This document shows, piece after piece, positions 11,401 to 23,895 of a stretch of 39,713 nt of DNA. Position 1 is the first letter of the stretch. Every line of letters begins with the position of its first letter. Below the pieces are notes generated by a model that searched no databases, was not told the origin of the DNA, and saw only the letters and a list, made by a program, of their open reading frames with translations. The position numbers were made by a program, and so were the translations under genes. Origin of the DNA: Reclinomonas americana ATCC 50394 (Eukaryota; Jakobida; Jakobea; Jakobida); the NCBI GenBank assembly GCA_048213135.1, contig PS015314.1, positions 32,515 through 72,227 of the forward strand, read 5' to 3'.

Positions 11401-14100
11401 GCCTGCGTACAGGATAGCGGCAATGTGGTCGAAGCGGAGCGACTGAATCGGGAGGTGTTGGCGTTGCAGTGCGAGGTGCTTGGTGAAAGGCATGCGCACA
11501 CGCTGGCGTCCATGAGCAATCTCGCAGTCTGCATTCAGGCCCTCGGCAATCTCGCCGAAGCCGAGCGACTGTATCGGGAGGTGTTGACGCGAGAGCAGGA
11601 GGTCCTCGGTGATAGGCATCCGCACACAGTTGGAACCATGATCAATCTCGCCAACTGCATTCACGAGAGCGGCAATCTCGCCGAAGCCGAGCGACTGTAT
11701 CGGGAGATGTTGATGCTGAGACGCGAGGTACTTGGTGACAGGCACCCAGACACGCTTGTATCCATGAACAATCTCGCCATTTGCATCGAGGGAAGTGGAA
11801 ATCTCGCCGAAACCGAGCGACTGCATCGGGAGGTGTTGATGGGCAGACGCGAGGTGCTTGGTGACAGGCATCCAGATACGCTGGCGTCCATGAATAATCT
11901 TGCCAACTGCATTCAGGAGAGCGGCAATCTCGCTGAAGCTGAGCGACTGTATCGAGAGTTGTTGCTGTTGCAGCTTGAGGTGCTTGGTGGCAAGCACCCC
12001 AGCACGCTGGCAAGTATGAACAATCTCGCCAGCTGCGTGAAGGCAAGCGGTAACCTCGTCGAATCCGAGCGACTGCATAGTGAGGTGCTGGTGTTGATGC
12101 GTGAGGTGCTTGGTGACAGGCATCCAGATACACTGGCGTCTCTGGGCAATTTTGCAAACTGCATCCATTCGATTGGAAATGTCGTAGACGCCGAGCGGTT
12201 GTCTCGAGAAGTGTTGCGATTGAGGCGTGAGGTGCTTGGTGACAGACACCCAGACACGCTGGTGTCCATGAACAATCTCGCCAGCCACATCCAGGCTCGT
12301 GGCAATGCTTCCGAAGCTGAGCGACTGTTTCGGGAGGTGTTGGCGTTGAAGCGTGAAGTGCTTGGTCACAAGCATCCAGATACTTTGACGTCCATCAATA
12401 ACCTTGCCGTCTGCATCCAGGAGAGTGGCAATCTCGCCGAAGCCGAGCGACTGTATCGAGAGGTGTTGGCGCTGCGTTGCGAGGTGCTCGGCGGCAGCCA
12501 TCCAGACACGCTGACATCTATGAGCTGTCTCGCCGGCTGTGTCCAGGCCAGTGGCGATCTCGCCGAAGCCGAACGACTGTTCCGAGAGATGTTGGAATTG
12601 CAGCGCGAGGCGCTTGGTGAGAGACATCCAGACACACTGGTGTCCGTGAATAATCTCGCCGGCTGCATCCAGGAGAGAGGCAATCTCTCCGAAGCTGAGC
12701 GACTGTATCGGGAGGTGTTGGCGTTGCAGTGCGACGTGCTCGGTGACAATCATCCTATGCGCGGCAAACTTGCCGAAGCTGAGCGACTATGTCGTGAATC
12801 AATGGGGTTGCATCGTGTGGTGCATGGTGATAGACATCCGCACACGCTGGCATCTGTGAACAATCTCGCCAGTTGCGTGCAAGCGAGTGGCAAACTCGCC
12901 GAAGCGGAGCGACTGCATCGGGACGTGTTGGCGTTGAGGCGTGAGGTTCTTGGTGACAGGCATCCAGACACGTTGAATTCCATGCTCAGTCTCGCCACTT
13001 GCATGCAAGCCAGTGGCAATCTCACCGACGCCGAGCGACTAGTTCGGGAGGTGTTGGGGCTGAGGCGCGAAGTGCTTGGTGATCGACATACCGACACACT
13101 TTCATCCATGAACAGCCTCGCCATCTGCATCCAGGCGAGTGGCAATCTCGCCGAAGCCGAGCTACTGTATCGGGAGGTGTTGGTTTTGACACAAGAGATG
13201 CTCGGTGACAGACATCCACTCACGTTGACGTGTATGAGCAACCTCGCCAGCTGTGTCCGAGCGCGCGGCAATGTCGCCGAGGCCGAGCGTCTGTATCGGG
13301 AGGTGTTGACGTTACAAAATGAGGTGCTTGGTGACAGGCATCCCGACACGCTGGCATGCATGAACAGTCTCGCCGAATGCATCCATAGACGCGGCAATGT
13401 TGGCGAATCCGAGCAATTGTTTCGTGAGGTGTTGACGTTAAGGCGTGAGGTGCTTGGCGGCAGGCATCTGCAGACGCTGATGTCCATGAACAATGTTGCC
13501 TGCTGCGTGCAGGCGAGTGGCAATCTCGCCGAAGCAGAGAAACTGTATCGCGAGGTGTTGGAGTTGAGGTGTGAGGTGCTTGGCGACAGGCATCCGCACA
13601 CGCTTGTGTCCGTGAACAATCTCGCTAGCTGCGTTCGAACGCGCCGCAATCTCTCGCAACTGCATCATCGTGTGGAGGCGTTGGGGTTGCAGCGTGAGGT
13701 ACTTGGTGACAGCGATCTTAGTACGCTCGTGTCAGTTAACAGTGTCGCCATCACCATGAAGGCATGTGGCAATCTCGCTGAAGCCGAGCGACTGTGTCTG
13801 GATATACTGACGTTGAGGCGTGAGGTGCTTGGCGGCAGACATCCAGATACACTAGTGTCCATGAACAATCTCGCCGTTTGCACTCAGGCACGAGGCAATC
13901 TCGCCGATGCGGAACGGCTTTATTGTGAGGCGTTGGTGTTACTGCGTGAGGTGCTTGGTGACTGGCATCCGCATACACTGGCGACGATGTATAATCTCGC
14001 CAACTGCTTGCGCGCAATCGGCAATCTGGCCGAAGCTGAGCGACTGCATCGGGCAGTGTTGGCGTTGATACGTGAGGCGCTTGACAGTGGCGGGCACTAG
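8466..14100 (+). CDS. HEPN - NB-ARC - kinesin-light-chain-type TPR protein (STAND/NLR-like)
   Basis: A predicted intracellular signalling ATPase. Seven exons (8466-8527, 8593-8616, 8673-9376, 9446-9606, 9684-9909, 9983-10229, 10293-14100) join in phase to about 1743 residues. Residues about 35-260 resemble the DZIP3-type HEPN domain: FDTTALTSILL, then IRALRNEVAHEL carrying R-N-x3-H (R167, N168, H172; bases 9085-9102), the catalytic signature of HEPN RNases. The NB-ARC module follows: P-loop GEGGSGKTT (274-282), Walker B GVLLLDN (D376) and SMIILTTRF, an RNBS-B-like sensor. A helical region without motifs I recognise leads into about 22 tandem TPRs of 42 residues (from about residue 808), with consensus EVLGDRHPDTL.SMNNLA and NLAEAERLYREVL, as in kinesin light chains and NLR-like TPR proteins. 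Repeat 12 is shortened near 12755 (LGDNHPMRGKLAEAERL). Inference: TPRs sense a ligand, NB-ARC oligomerises, HEPN is the effector. There are no transmembrane segments or signal peptide. Confidence 0.85.
11290..14090 (+). repeat. About 22 tandem 126-bp units encoding TPRs
   Basis: In-frame 126-bp coding repeat (42 residues) with strong DNA similarity between units, for example repeated GGTGACAGGCATCC and GAAGCCGAGCGACTG blocks. One unit near 12751-12770 has lost about 17 codons, and another near 13640-13680 is one codon short and diverged. The pattern fits expansion and contraction by unequal recombination. Confidence 0.9.
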
Positions 14101-14531
14101 CATCGATATCGATGTCAGTGTGCTGTTCGGCCAACAGCGTCCTCGTGCGCCATGACTCCCGTACCAACAAGCCTAGCAACTTCTTCGTGCGGTTGGTGGC
14201 GACATCCAGCCACACTGCGGGTGATCCGAAACCTTTGCGCACTAAAGTTGCAGCGTTTTGCATGAATGTTCTCGTCTATCCACCTCAATGAAGATAGTTT
14301 TCATGTTCATAGCTTGTGGAACCCAGTTTCCTCTCCAGTCGCCCCTGCTTGCAGCTCCTCTTCCACCACGATCGTCGCCTTTACTAAAATGTAAAGAGTG
14401 CACGGCTGCAAAGAACAGGCTTCTTTATAGCTGCTCGGCACTTCGTGAAGGCACAGCTGTTCATCCCTCTCAGCTTCACTTACATGTGTCCTTGTGTCCC
14501 TGTAATTTGTGTTCACTTTTCGTTGTTTGTG
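14101..14531. other. Intergenic region
   Basis: 431 bp between the TPR-protein stop and the helicase ATG. I see no gene, repeat array or recognisable regulatory motif; the antisense open frame across 13751-14263 is mainly a shadow of the TPR exon. Confidence 0.7.
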
Positions 14532-14760
14532 ATGGAGCGAGGAAGCGCAGAGTTCCGCACTCTGCAAGAGTCGCGTCGCAAGCTGCCCATCTATGCAGGC
14601 ATGTGTCACAAAGAGAGGCACACACGCAGAGAGTGAATGCATGCGCTGACTCTCTCTCTCTCTCTGTCTTTGATTGCAGCGCGACAAGCGATTCTGGAGG
14701 AGGTGGCAAGACATCAGTGCATTGTGCTGGTGGGAGAGACGGGAAGTGGAAAGACGACTC
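14532..14760 (+). CDS. DHX33-like DEAH-box RNA helicase, 5' exons (motif I)
   Basis: First two exons of the helicase, 14532-14598 and 14680-14760. The ATG at 14532 gives MERGSAEFRTLQ..., then LPIYA|ARQAILEEV, and the exon ends with GETGSGKTT (motif I, Walker A) plus the single base C, followed by a GTTGAG donor. That C joins the AG that opens the exon at 15744 on the opposite strand, making CAG (Gln) and the family signature GKTTQIPQFL. The first intron would use a GC donor (G|GCATGT), so that junction is less certain. DHX33 relatives act in ribosome biogenesis and RNA sensing; DHX40 is an alternative identity. The gene continues on the inverted contig described next. Confidence 0.8.
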
Positions 14761-14804
14761 GTTGAGTGTGAATGAGAGAGAGAGAATGCATGACGGAATG
14801 CATG

Positions 14805-14918
<114 letters not shown>

Positions 14919-14948
14919 NNNNNNNNNNNNNNNNNNNNNNNNNNNNNN

Positions 14949-15931
<983 letters not shown>

Positions 15932-15933
15932 CA

Positions 15934-16438
15934 NNNNNNNNNNNNNNNNNNNNNNNNNNNNNNNNNNNNNNNNNNNNNNNNNNNNNNNNNNNNNNNNNNN
16001 NNNNNNNNNNNNNNNNNNNNNNNNNNNNNNNNNNNNNNNNNNNNNNNNNNNNNNNNNNNNNNNNNNNNNNNNNNNNNNNNNNNNNNNNNNNNNNNNNNNN
16101 NNNNNNNNNNNNNNNNNNNNNNNNNNNNNNNNNNNNNNNNNNNNNNNNNNNNNNNNNNNNNNNNNNNNNNNNNNNNNNNNNNNNNNNNNNNNNNNNNNNN
16201 NNNNNNNNNNNNNNNNNNNNNNNNNNNNNNNNNNNNNNNNNNNNNNNNNNNNNNNNNNNNNNNNNNNNNNNNNNNNNNNNNNNNNNNNNNNNNNNNNNNN
16301 NNNNNNNNNNNNNNNNNNNNNNNNNNNNNNNNNNNNNNNNNNNNNNNNNNNNNNNNNNNNNNNNNNNNNNNNNNNNNNNNNNNNNNNNNNNNNNNNNNNN
16401 NNNNNNNNNNNNNNNNNNNNNNNNNNNNNNNNNNNNNN
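15934..16438. other. Assembly gap inside the helicase locus
   Basis: 505 Ns separating the inverted contig from the plus-strand contig that carries the helicase C terminus. It probably hides the second RecA domain (motifs IV-VI). Confidence 0.98.
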
Positions 16439-17116
16439 AGGAGAGGAGGGAAGGGTGAAGGGGGAGAAAGGAAATGGGAGGGAGGGGGGACAGGGGGGGA
16501 AGGGAGGGAGGAGAGGGAAAGGGAGGAGGCATAGCTTGCGAACAGTGTTCGTTATAGTCTGCATTCTGCGCTTGAATTCTCTTTCTGCTGTCTCTCATGT
16601 TCATGTGAGTATTCTTAGTTGACTGCCTTTGCATTAGAGGAGGCGAGATTGGAGAAGAAGACAGAAGGGAAGAGAGAATGCGTTTGCATCCTGCTGTTGA
16701 ATGTTAAGTAGCGTACACGCACTCTCTCTTTCCTCTGCAGCCTCTTTTTACGTCTGCTTTGTGTACGCTTGCATTCAAACCTTCAACTTTGTCTGTATGG
16801 GTCTTTAAGTGTTTCGTGTTGAAGTAACATTGTGAGCCGCAGTCTGTTGATATTCGGGTAGCATTTGCGCACTCTGTTCGTACAACTGCAGTCTCCTTTT
16901 TCTTCTATTTTGTCTTCCTCTTCGCTCTCGCTCTCTGATTTCTTCGCGCGCTCATATTTGATTGCTCTAGATGTCGATGTGCATTTTGTCTCCCTTGTTC
17001 CTCCGATTCATCACTGTTTCTCGCGCTCTCGTTTCCCATGTCTGCGCTGCATGCTCTCTTTCTCTCTATCTCTCTGGCACCTGGCCCGAATTGATGTTTG
17101 TTTGCAGAAGCCTGCT

Positions 17117-17147
<31 letters not shown>

Positions 17148-17447
17148 TCGTACTTTCTTTCGTACCGCTTTCCAGTTGCTGTCTGCAGTGCATGTCACCG
17201 TTCTCTCATCTTCTCTCGTTCTCTTCGCCCCCTCGCTCGTTCCCTCCTGCCTTTCTCACTTTTCTATTCTCTCGCCTCACCTCTTTTCTATCTATCTATC
17301 TATCTATCTCTCTCTCTCTCTCTCTCTCCGAAGTTTCTTTCGTATCGCTTTCCAGTTGCTGTCCGTTTCGCAGTCATGTTTATCTGTCGTCCCTCTCGTT
17401 CCCTGCTGGCTTGTTCTCTTCTATCTATTCACACGCCTCTCTCCCTC

Positions 17448-17478
<31 letters not shown>

Positions 17479-17661
17479 TCACCTTTTTCTCATTCTTTCG
17501 TGCTCTCATTTGTTCAGTCTCTCGTGTTCTCTCTTGCAATTCACTGTCTCTCATTCTCTCTCTTTCTCTCGCTGTCTGTCTGACAGTCTCTTTCTCCCAT
17601 TCGCCCCTCTCTTTCCCTCTTGCTTTTCTCCTTGTCACTATTCAGTCACCTCCCTCCTTTT

Positions 17662-17693
<32 letters not shown>

Positions 17694-17824
17694 CTCACCC
17701 TTTCCCCCTTCCTCCCCTTCCCCTTTCCCCTCCCCTCCCCCTCACCCTTCCCTCCAACCCCCCTCTCCCCAATTTCCCCCTGTCTTCCCCTTCTTTCCCC
17801 TTCCCCTTCTCCTTCTCCCACCAG
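16439..17824. other. Non-coding stretch upstream of the helicase 3' exons
   Basis: About 1.4 kb without a supported exon. It begins purine-rich (16439-16530), passes through unremarkable sequence, then becomes increasingly pyrimidine-rich with CT and TCTA microsatellites (17280-17330, 17660-17700) before the CACCAG acceptor at 17824. It is best read as a long intron. Its long Ser/Leu/Phe-rich frames are repeat artefacts. Confidence 0.65.
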
Positions 17825-18607
17825 GCGACCACCTCACCCTCCTCAAAATCTACCGCGAATACCGCTCCCACAAGCGTGAACGCGGCTGGTGCACGAGGAA
17901 TTTCATCAACTTTCGCTCCATGGCGAAGGTCTGCCGCTTTGCCCCCATTCCCCCCTTCCCCCTTCCCCTGTTGACCGCTCCACAGGTCGACGACGTGCTG
18001 ACACAACTCAAGGACTTTTGCCGGCGCCTCGACATCAACTGCGAGGCCTCACTTGACGATCCCGACACCCTCTGTCGGTGCCTGTGCGCCGGCTTTTTCC
18101 AAAACACTGCACGCCCCACTGGTCTCTTTTGCCTTTTTCAACTCGCGCTATCATTGTCCCCGCTCACCGACTTGTTGTTGGTGATGGCGCAGGAACACCG
18201 GGCAAGTTCCGCACGCTGCTGGATGGCGTGGAGGTGGCCGTACATCCTTCCTCGGTGCTCTTCAACAATCGCACACCGTCGTGGATTCTGTACAACGAGC
18301 TGGTGGTCACCGGCAAGGCGTACTTGCGCGACGTGACCATGATTGATCAGTCGTGGCTCACCGAGGCGGCGCCCGACTTTTTCGTGTCCACCGGCACCGT
18401 GGACGTTGCGTGTGCTTGCCTGGCTTATTGCACCCTCCTCATGTATGCTTATGATGGTTGCCGTTGCAGGTCACGGATACTGGTAACCAGTCTGCGGCGG
18501 GCGGTGTCGTCACTGGCCGACAACGCGTCAAGGCCGTGGTCAATCGTGCAACTGGTGGCAGCAGCAGCAGCAGCAGCAGCGGTGGTCGGAGTCCTGCAGG
18601 GAGATAG
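17825..18607 (+). CDS. DHX33-like DEAH-box RNA helicase, 3' exons (HA2/OB-fold region)
   Basis: Four exons, 17825-17928, 17986-18121, 18193-18404 and 18470-18607 (stop TAG). They encode GDHLTLLKIYREYRSHK, WCTRNFINFRSMAKV, QLKDFCRRLDIN, VEVAVHPSSVLFN, WILYNELVVTGKAYLRDVT and QSWLTEAAPDFF, the conserved C-terminal HA2/OB-fold block of DEAH helicases and closest in my reading to DHX33. The last exon adds a low-complexity tail containing seven consecutive AGC serine codons (about 18559-18579). The stop is 70 bp from the stop of the convergent RING/HMG gene. The exon at 17825 starts in phase 1, so at least one upstream exon is missing in or near the gap. Confidence 0.85.
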
Positions 18608-18677
18608 CCTCGCTTCTTTTCATTACCAAATAACAATAGAGAATCGCATAGACAATCTTCACGTGCGTGTCTCTTGC

Positions 18678-21600
18678 TCAGTAGGTCTGCAGAAGAGTGA
18701 CACTATTGAGTGTCGAGAGAGTCGACACTCACGAGACACGCATGACGCAACGGCTTTCTCGGCGTCGGACATTTCCTTCCAGGCCTGACCCAGGAGTTTC
18801 ACAATCACCGAGGCCGGGCGATCCGGATGCTGCACAACAACAATCAGTTGACAAGGAACACCACAGCACCACAAACGCCCCACAAAACCTTCGCTTTGAA
18901 CTCCTCCTGCTTCGCACGCGCGAATCGCAGGAACGGGTTGAGGGGGCGGTCGATTGCATCGTCGCTGACTTTGCCTTTTGGAGGGACAGGAGCAGCAGCG
19001 GCAGCAACGGCGGCGACGGCAGCCGGAACAGCAGCACCACCACCGAATCCAACGGCGTCTGGGCGTGAGGGCGGAGCGAATCCGGCGATCAATTGACCAG
19101 CACGCGGATCGTCGAAACCTGCGGCTGGATTCGCAAACCCACGGGCAGCAGGGTATTCCCACTTCGGCATTGCCGGTACCTTCTTGGGCGCATTTCCGTT
19201 CCCCGCAGCATCCGACTTATTCTTGACGGGGGCAAGCTTCGCAGCCGCCGCCGCCGGTGGAGCATCGGGAGAGCCGAACAGACCGGCAAGTTTCGCCGGC
19301 ACTTGTGAAAAAGCGTCGGCGGGACCAAATGCAAACGGACGTGGCGGTTCCGCAGGCGGAGGCGCACTGAACTTGAATCCACCGCCGGCGGCCGGGGCAG
19401 GGGCGGCAGCAGCAGCGGCAGCGGCACCAAATCCAAAGCCGCCGCCGGCGGGCGGGTTTGCCAGTTTGAAACCAGGTTGTGCAGGTTGTGCAGCCTGCGC
19501 AGCACCACCACCAAATCCAACAGCAGGTTGGACCTGTGCGCCACCAAATCCGAAACCAGGTTGCGCAGGTCGTGCAGCCTGCGCAGCCGCAGGGGCGCCA
19601 CCAAAGCCGAAAGCAGGCTGCGCAGGTTGTGCAGCAGCAGCCGACTCACCAAAGCCAAAACCAGGTTGCGCAGGTTGTGCAGCAGCAGCAGCAGCGGCCC
19701 CAAACCCAAATGCGGGCTGTGCAGCCTGCGCAGCAGCAGCCGACCCACCAAAGCCAAAACCAAGTTGCGCTGGTTGCGCAGCAGCAGCGGCGCCACCAAA
19801 TCCAACAGCAGGTTGGGCCTGTGCGCCACCAAATACGAAAGCGGGTTGTGCAGGTTGTGCGGCCTGCGCAGCAGCAGGGGCGCCACCAAAACCAAAACCA
19901 AGTTGCGCAGGTTGCGCAGCAGCAGCGGCACCACCAAGGCCAAAACCAGGTTGCGCAGGTTGCGCAGCAGCGGCGGCGCCACCAAAGCCAAAAGCGGGTT
20001 GTGCAGCCTGCGCAGCACCAACGCCACCAAATCCAACAGCGGGCTGGGCCTGTGCGCCACCAAATCCGAAAGCCGGTTGCCCAGGTTGTGCAGCAGCAGC
20101 AGCGGCCCCACCAAAGCCACATGCGGGCTGTGCAGCCTGCGCAGCCGCGGCGCCACCAATGCCAAAACCAGGCGGTGCAGGTTTCAGATGCGGGTACGCT
20201 CTGGCAGCTGCCGCGGCCGCTTCAATTGCTGCAACCATCGGACTTGGCGCAGGTGCTGCAGCACCGAATCCGAAACCAGCCGCTGCTGGCGGAGGAGCAC
20301 GCTGCGGAGACACAGCTCGTTGTCCGAACCTAACCGCACGCGCTTCCGCCTTGAATCCGAAACCACCCTCCGCTGGCGGCGGAGACGGAGCAGGCGACAC
20401 AAATTTGGCCGCAGCTGGTTGTGCAGGTACACCTAATCTGAACGCGGCTCGTTGTGAGAGCGAAGCCGCACGCGCCTCCGCGGGCACTGCAGCAGCAGCA
20501 CCGAATGCGAAGCCACCCGCTGCAGGCTGCGGCGACGCCCTGATTCGAACACCATCTGCAGGCGGAAGCGGAGAGGCCGAGCCATCTCCAACTTGGGCAG
20601 AAACCACAGGCTGCTCTGCTGGCTGCCGATGCAAGGGCACGCCGAACACGGTGACGCCAGAGTAGGCGAGAGGGGGAGGACGAGCAGCGGCAGCTCGCGC
20701 ATCGGGAGACTCGACTAGCGATTTGAGACGCTTCTCACTGATGCCGGCCAAGGCACCTGCGCGGCACGGAGGGTGTCAGTGGCAGTTTCGCACAACCCTT
20801 TTTTTATAGCAACTCACCTGCCAGCATGTCCGCGGCCGACGTCTGCGCCACGGGCGAGGCTGATACGCGCACGAAGCGATTGATAGAGTCGCCGTCGGCG
20901 GTCACAGAGTGGGCGACACGAACGGCGGAGCGCACACGCTCGAAATTCTCCTGCAAGTCCTGTGTGCGTGGTGCGGCAGAAAATGATGAGCAACACACGA
21001 AGTCTGTCGGTGACGTGAGAAAGGCAGCACGAACCACCAGAGTCTTGTCCAGCGACTCCCAGCGCGCAATGTCAAGTCTCTGCAAGTACTCGCTGGTGGG
21101 ATTGAGCTCCGCCAGTTGTCGGTTGGCGCGCAACAAGAATTCTGTGAGGCCAATCAATGAAAAACAACAAGAAATAACAAGAAAAGGAGGAGACCACGTG
21201 CGCACCCTGTTCACGCTGAATGGCGAGCTGGCGAGCTCGCACCTCCTGTGCCACGAAGTCTTGCAGCTGGTGCCGGAAGAGGTCCACCAGGCGATCAATC
21301 TCCGCCTGCAAGGGGTGAGTGGTGCGCGAAGCGGACAACGGGGAGAGGTAGGCGGGGGCGCACGCAACAGGATCCTCGGCGGCCGCGAGCGCCGTCTTCA
21401 TCGCCTCCACGTTGCGTGAGCGCTCGGCCACCGCCACTCGGAGTTTGCTGGTGGCCACTTGCACGTAGTCTCGCTACACACGCAGGGAATATATTAGGAG
21501 AAGGGCGATAAGGGGGAAAGCGAAGGGGAGGAGAAAGAAAGGGGGAAGGGAAAGGGGAAAAGGAAAGGGAGAGAGAGAGAGAGAGAGAAGCAGGTGACCA

Positions 21601-23441
21601 TGAAGGACAAGAAAGACAGAAGAACACATTCGCCAACATCTACAAACTTATCAGACGGGCGGTACTGCATTCCATCTGCCAAGCGAGTGCTGTGTGCAAA
21701 GTCCTCTGACAACCTCCCCTATGCCCAACCGTGACACACACCACCTGCCAGGCACTCACCGTTGCGCGCACATTCGTGCGAATCTGCGCCGCTGCGTCGT
21801 CGTCGGCCTTGACCAGCGTGTATTGCTTTGGCGCGCTGTGTGCTTATCGAGTTAACGCAACTTCAATAGAAACGCGCGCAGCACCATCACCAACCTCGCC
21901 GCACACTGCTCGCACAACGGCGACATGGATTTGAGGTCGACGAGGGTCAGTGGAGCACGGTGCAGTGGGCATAAATGGCTGGCGGCGTCGTGCTTGTCAA
22001 AAACGCCCTCCGCACCATCGCGACTGTCACGGAAAAATGAGCACCGCCACCAAGCTGCAACAATAGAAGAAGAAACGCGAAACTTGCGCTTCAGTTGAAC
22101 CGGCGAGAGGCACACAAACTCGTGAATGTCGCTTCCACGGCGCACCACCGACTCCTGCATTGAAGGTCAGCGAAAGTCTCACACGCTCCACACAAAAATA
22201 CGCACCGCCGAGCAACAAGTACACTTGAAACATGCGTCGGCGGCCTGCAATGAATGCAACTCCGCCTCGTAGTACGCGCTGCGTAGAGAAGATGGTGAGT
22301 CAAGACACGTGGGAAGATGACACGGCGAGCAGAAACTCACGTGAAGCAGCCGTAGCAGAGGGGGTGTGGCGTCAGGCACTCGGGCAACACAATGTACTCG
22401 AACGTCTGATCGTGGCAGAACATGCATTGCACGCGCTCAATCTGGGACAGAGCGATGATGGTGAGGAATCAAGTCGCACACCAGGCGCTTCACACAGCAC
22501 GCACCTCAAAGATATCCGCGACGGCCAGCGGGGCGCCAGGCGACCGCACCGACGCCGCCAACTGCTCCTGCTCCTCCTTGTCGTCCCCCGGCATCTCCTT
22601 CTTCTCCTGCTCCTTCTCTTCAGCCGCCGCCTCCACCTCCTTCTTCATCTTGCGCGCCTGCTGATGCTCCACGTCATCCTTCTCCTCTTCTTCGTCCTCT
22701 TCCTCATCATCGGCATCATCGTCGTCATCAACATCATCATGCAGGTACGACGGGAAGCCGGCGGCGGCCATGACGGCATCCAACTCGCGCGCCAGCTGCA
22801 CGACGAGATGCTTGAAGGGATCCGCCACCTCCTTCAGCTGGAACGGAGCAGCCGGTGGCGGGAACGGCGGCAAGTGCTGCAGTGGCGGCAGCGGTTGTAG
22901 TAGATCGGCGGGTCTCATCAGCGGCATCGCCATGCGGAGGGGTCTTGCGAGGCCGGATTTGCGGGCGGGAGCCAGGGGCTGTGGTGGGAAGGAGGGAAGG
23001 AGGGAAGGCAAAGGAGAGAGAGAGGAGAGGAGAAAAGTGAATGAGAATGCGTTGGGACTGGTGAAGAGAGAAGGCAATGGTGCGCTGCGATGCTCACGCA
23101 TTGTCACAGTGAGTGATAGAGAGAGAGAGAGAGCAAGAGAGGAGAGGAGATGAGGGGCTCAGAGACTGCATCACGGCGAGCGAGGAGAGGACATTGGAGA
23201 AGAAAGAGAGAGAGCATGTCAGTGAGTAAGAGAGGAGAGGAAATGAGCAACTCAGTGACTGGAATGAGGAAAAGTTGGGCGAGTGGGAGCTTGGTGAAGA
23301 GAGAATGCATTGTGTCTTGCACTATGCAAGCAGAGCCACAGTGACTGTCAGTGAGTGAGTGGAGAGCAAGTCAGTGAGTGAGTGGAGAGCAAGTCAGTGA
23401 GTGACGAAGGAGAGGAGATGAGCAACTCAGTGAATGCCACA

Positions 23442-23487
<46 letters not shown>

Positions 23488-23780
23488 AAGAAGAGAGCGT
23501 CGTAGATATAGAGAGATGACAGTGACAGTCGACAACAACTAACTACCTACCTTCCTTCCTTCCTTCCTTCCTTACCTACCAACCAACCAACCAACCAACC
23601 TACCNNNNNNNNNNNNNNNNNNNNNNNNNNNNNNNNNNNNNNNNNNNNNNNNNNNNNNNNNNNNNNNNNNNNNNNNNNNNNNNNNNNNNNNNNNNNNNNN
23701 NNNNNNNNNNNNNNNNNNNNNNNNNNNNNNNNNNNNNNNNNNNNNTCGTACGTTACGGTGTACGGTCGGTACGTCGTAGT

Positions 23781-23817
<37 letters not shown>

Positions 23818-23847
23818 ACGTCGAGACGACGACGAGACGAGAGAGAG

Positions 23848-23895
<48 letters not shown>

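Noticed and set aside
11353-12753. 466-codon minus-strand open frame across the TPR region
   Set aside because: Antisense shadow of the 126-bp TPR repeats; the plus strand gives canonical TPR sequence.
11290-14090. Regular repeats considered as a CRISPR-like or satellite array
   Set aside because: Units are contiguous, coding, without unique spacers, and translate to TPRs in a eukaryotic gene.
13751-14263. Minus-strand frame reaching past the TPR gene stop
   Set aside because: Mostly antisense of TPR repeats; the part beyond 14100 has no recognisable motif or splice support.
16865-17974. Plus-strand Ser/Leu/Phe-rich frame of 369 codons
   Set aside because: Composed of CT and TCTA microsatellites in an intron; its last part only overlaps the real helicase exon in another frame.
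19184-20665. 493-codon plus-strand open frame, Gly-Cys-Ala-Pro rich
   Set aside because: It is the antisense of the FG-repeat exon. The minus strand has in-phase splicing and a folded-domain context (coiled coil upstream, HMG box downstream); the plus frame is only repeat-driven.
18678-21473. Identification of the coiled-coil plus FG part as nucleoporin Nup58 on its own
   Set aside because: Splice phases link it to an upstream RING/B-box and a downstream HMG box, neither found in Nup58. Kept only as an alternative if the locus proves to be two genes.
22055-22076. Apparent 22-nt intron (GTTTCTTC...TTGCAG) in the RING-HMG gene
   Set aside because: Too short for a spliceosomal intron in this gene set, and removing it breaks the frame that encodes the B-box-like motif.
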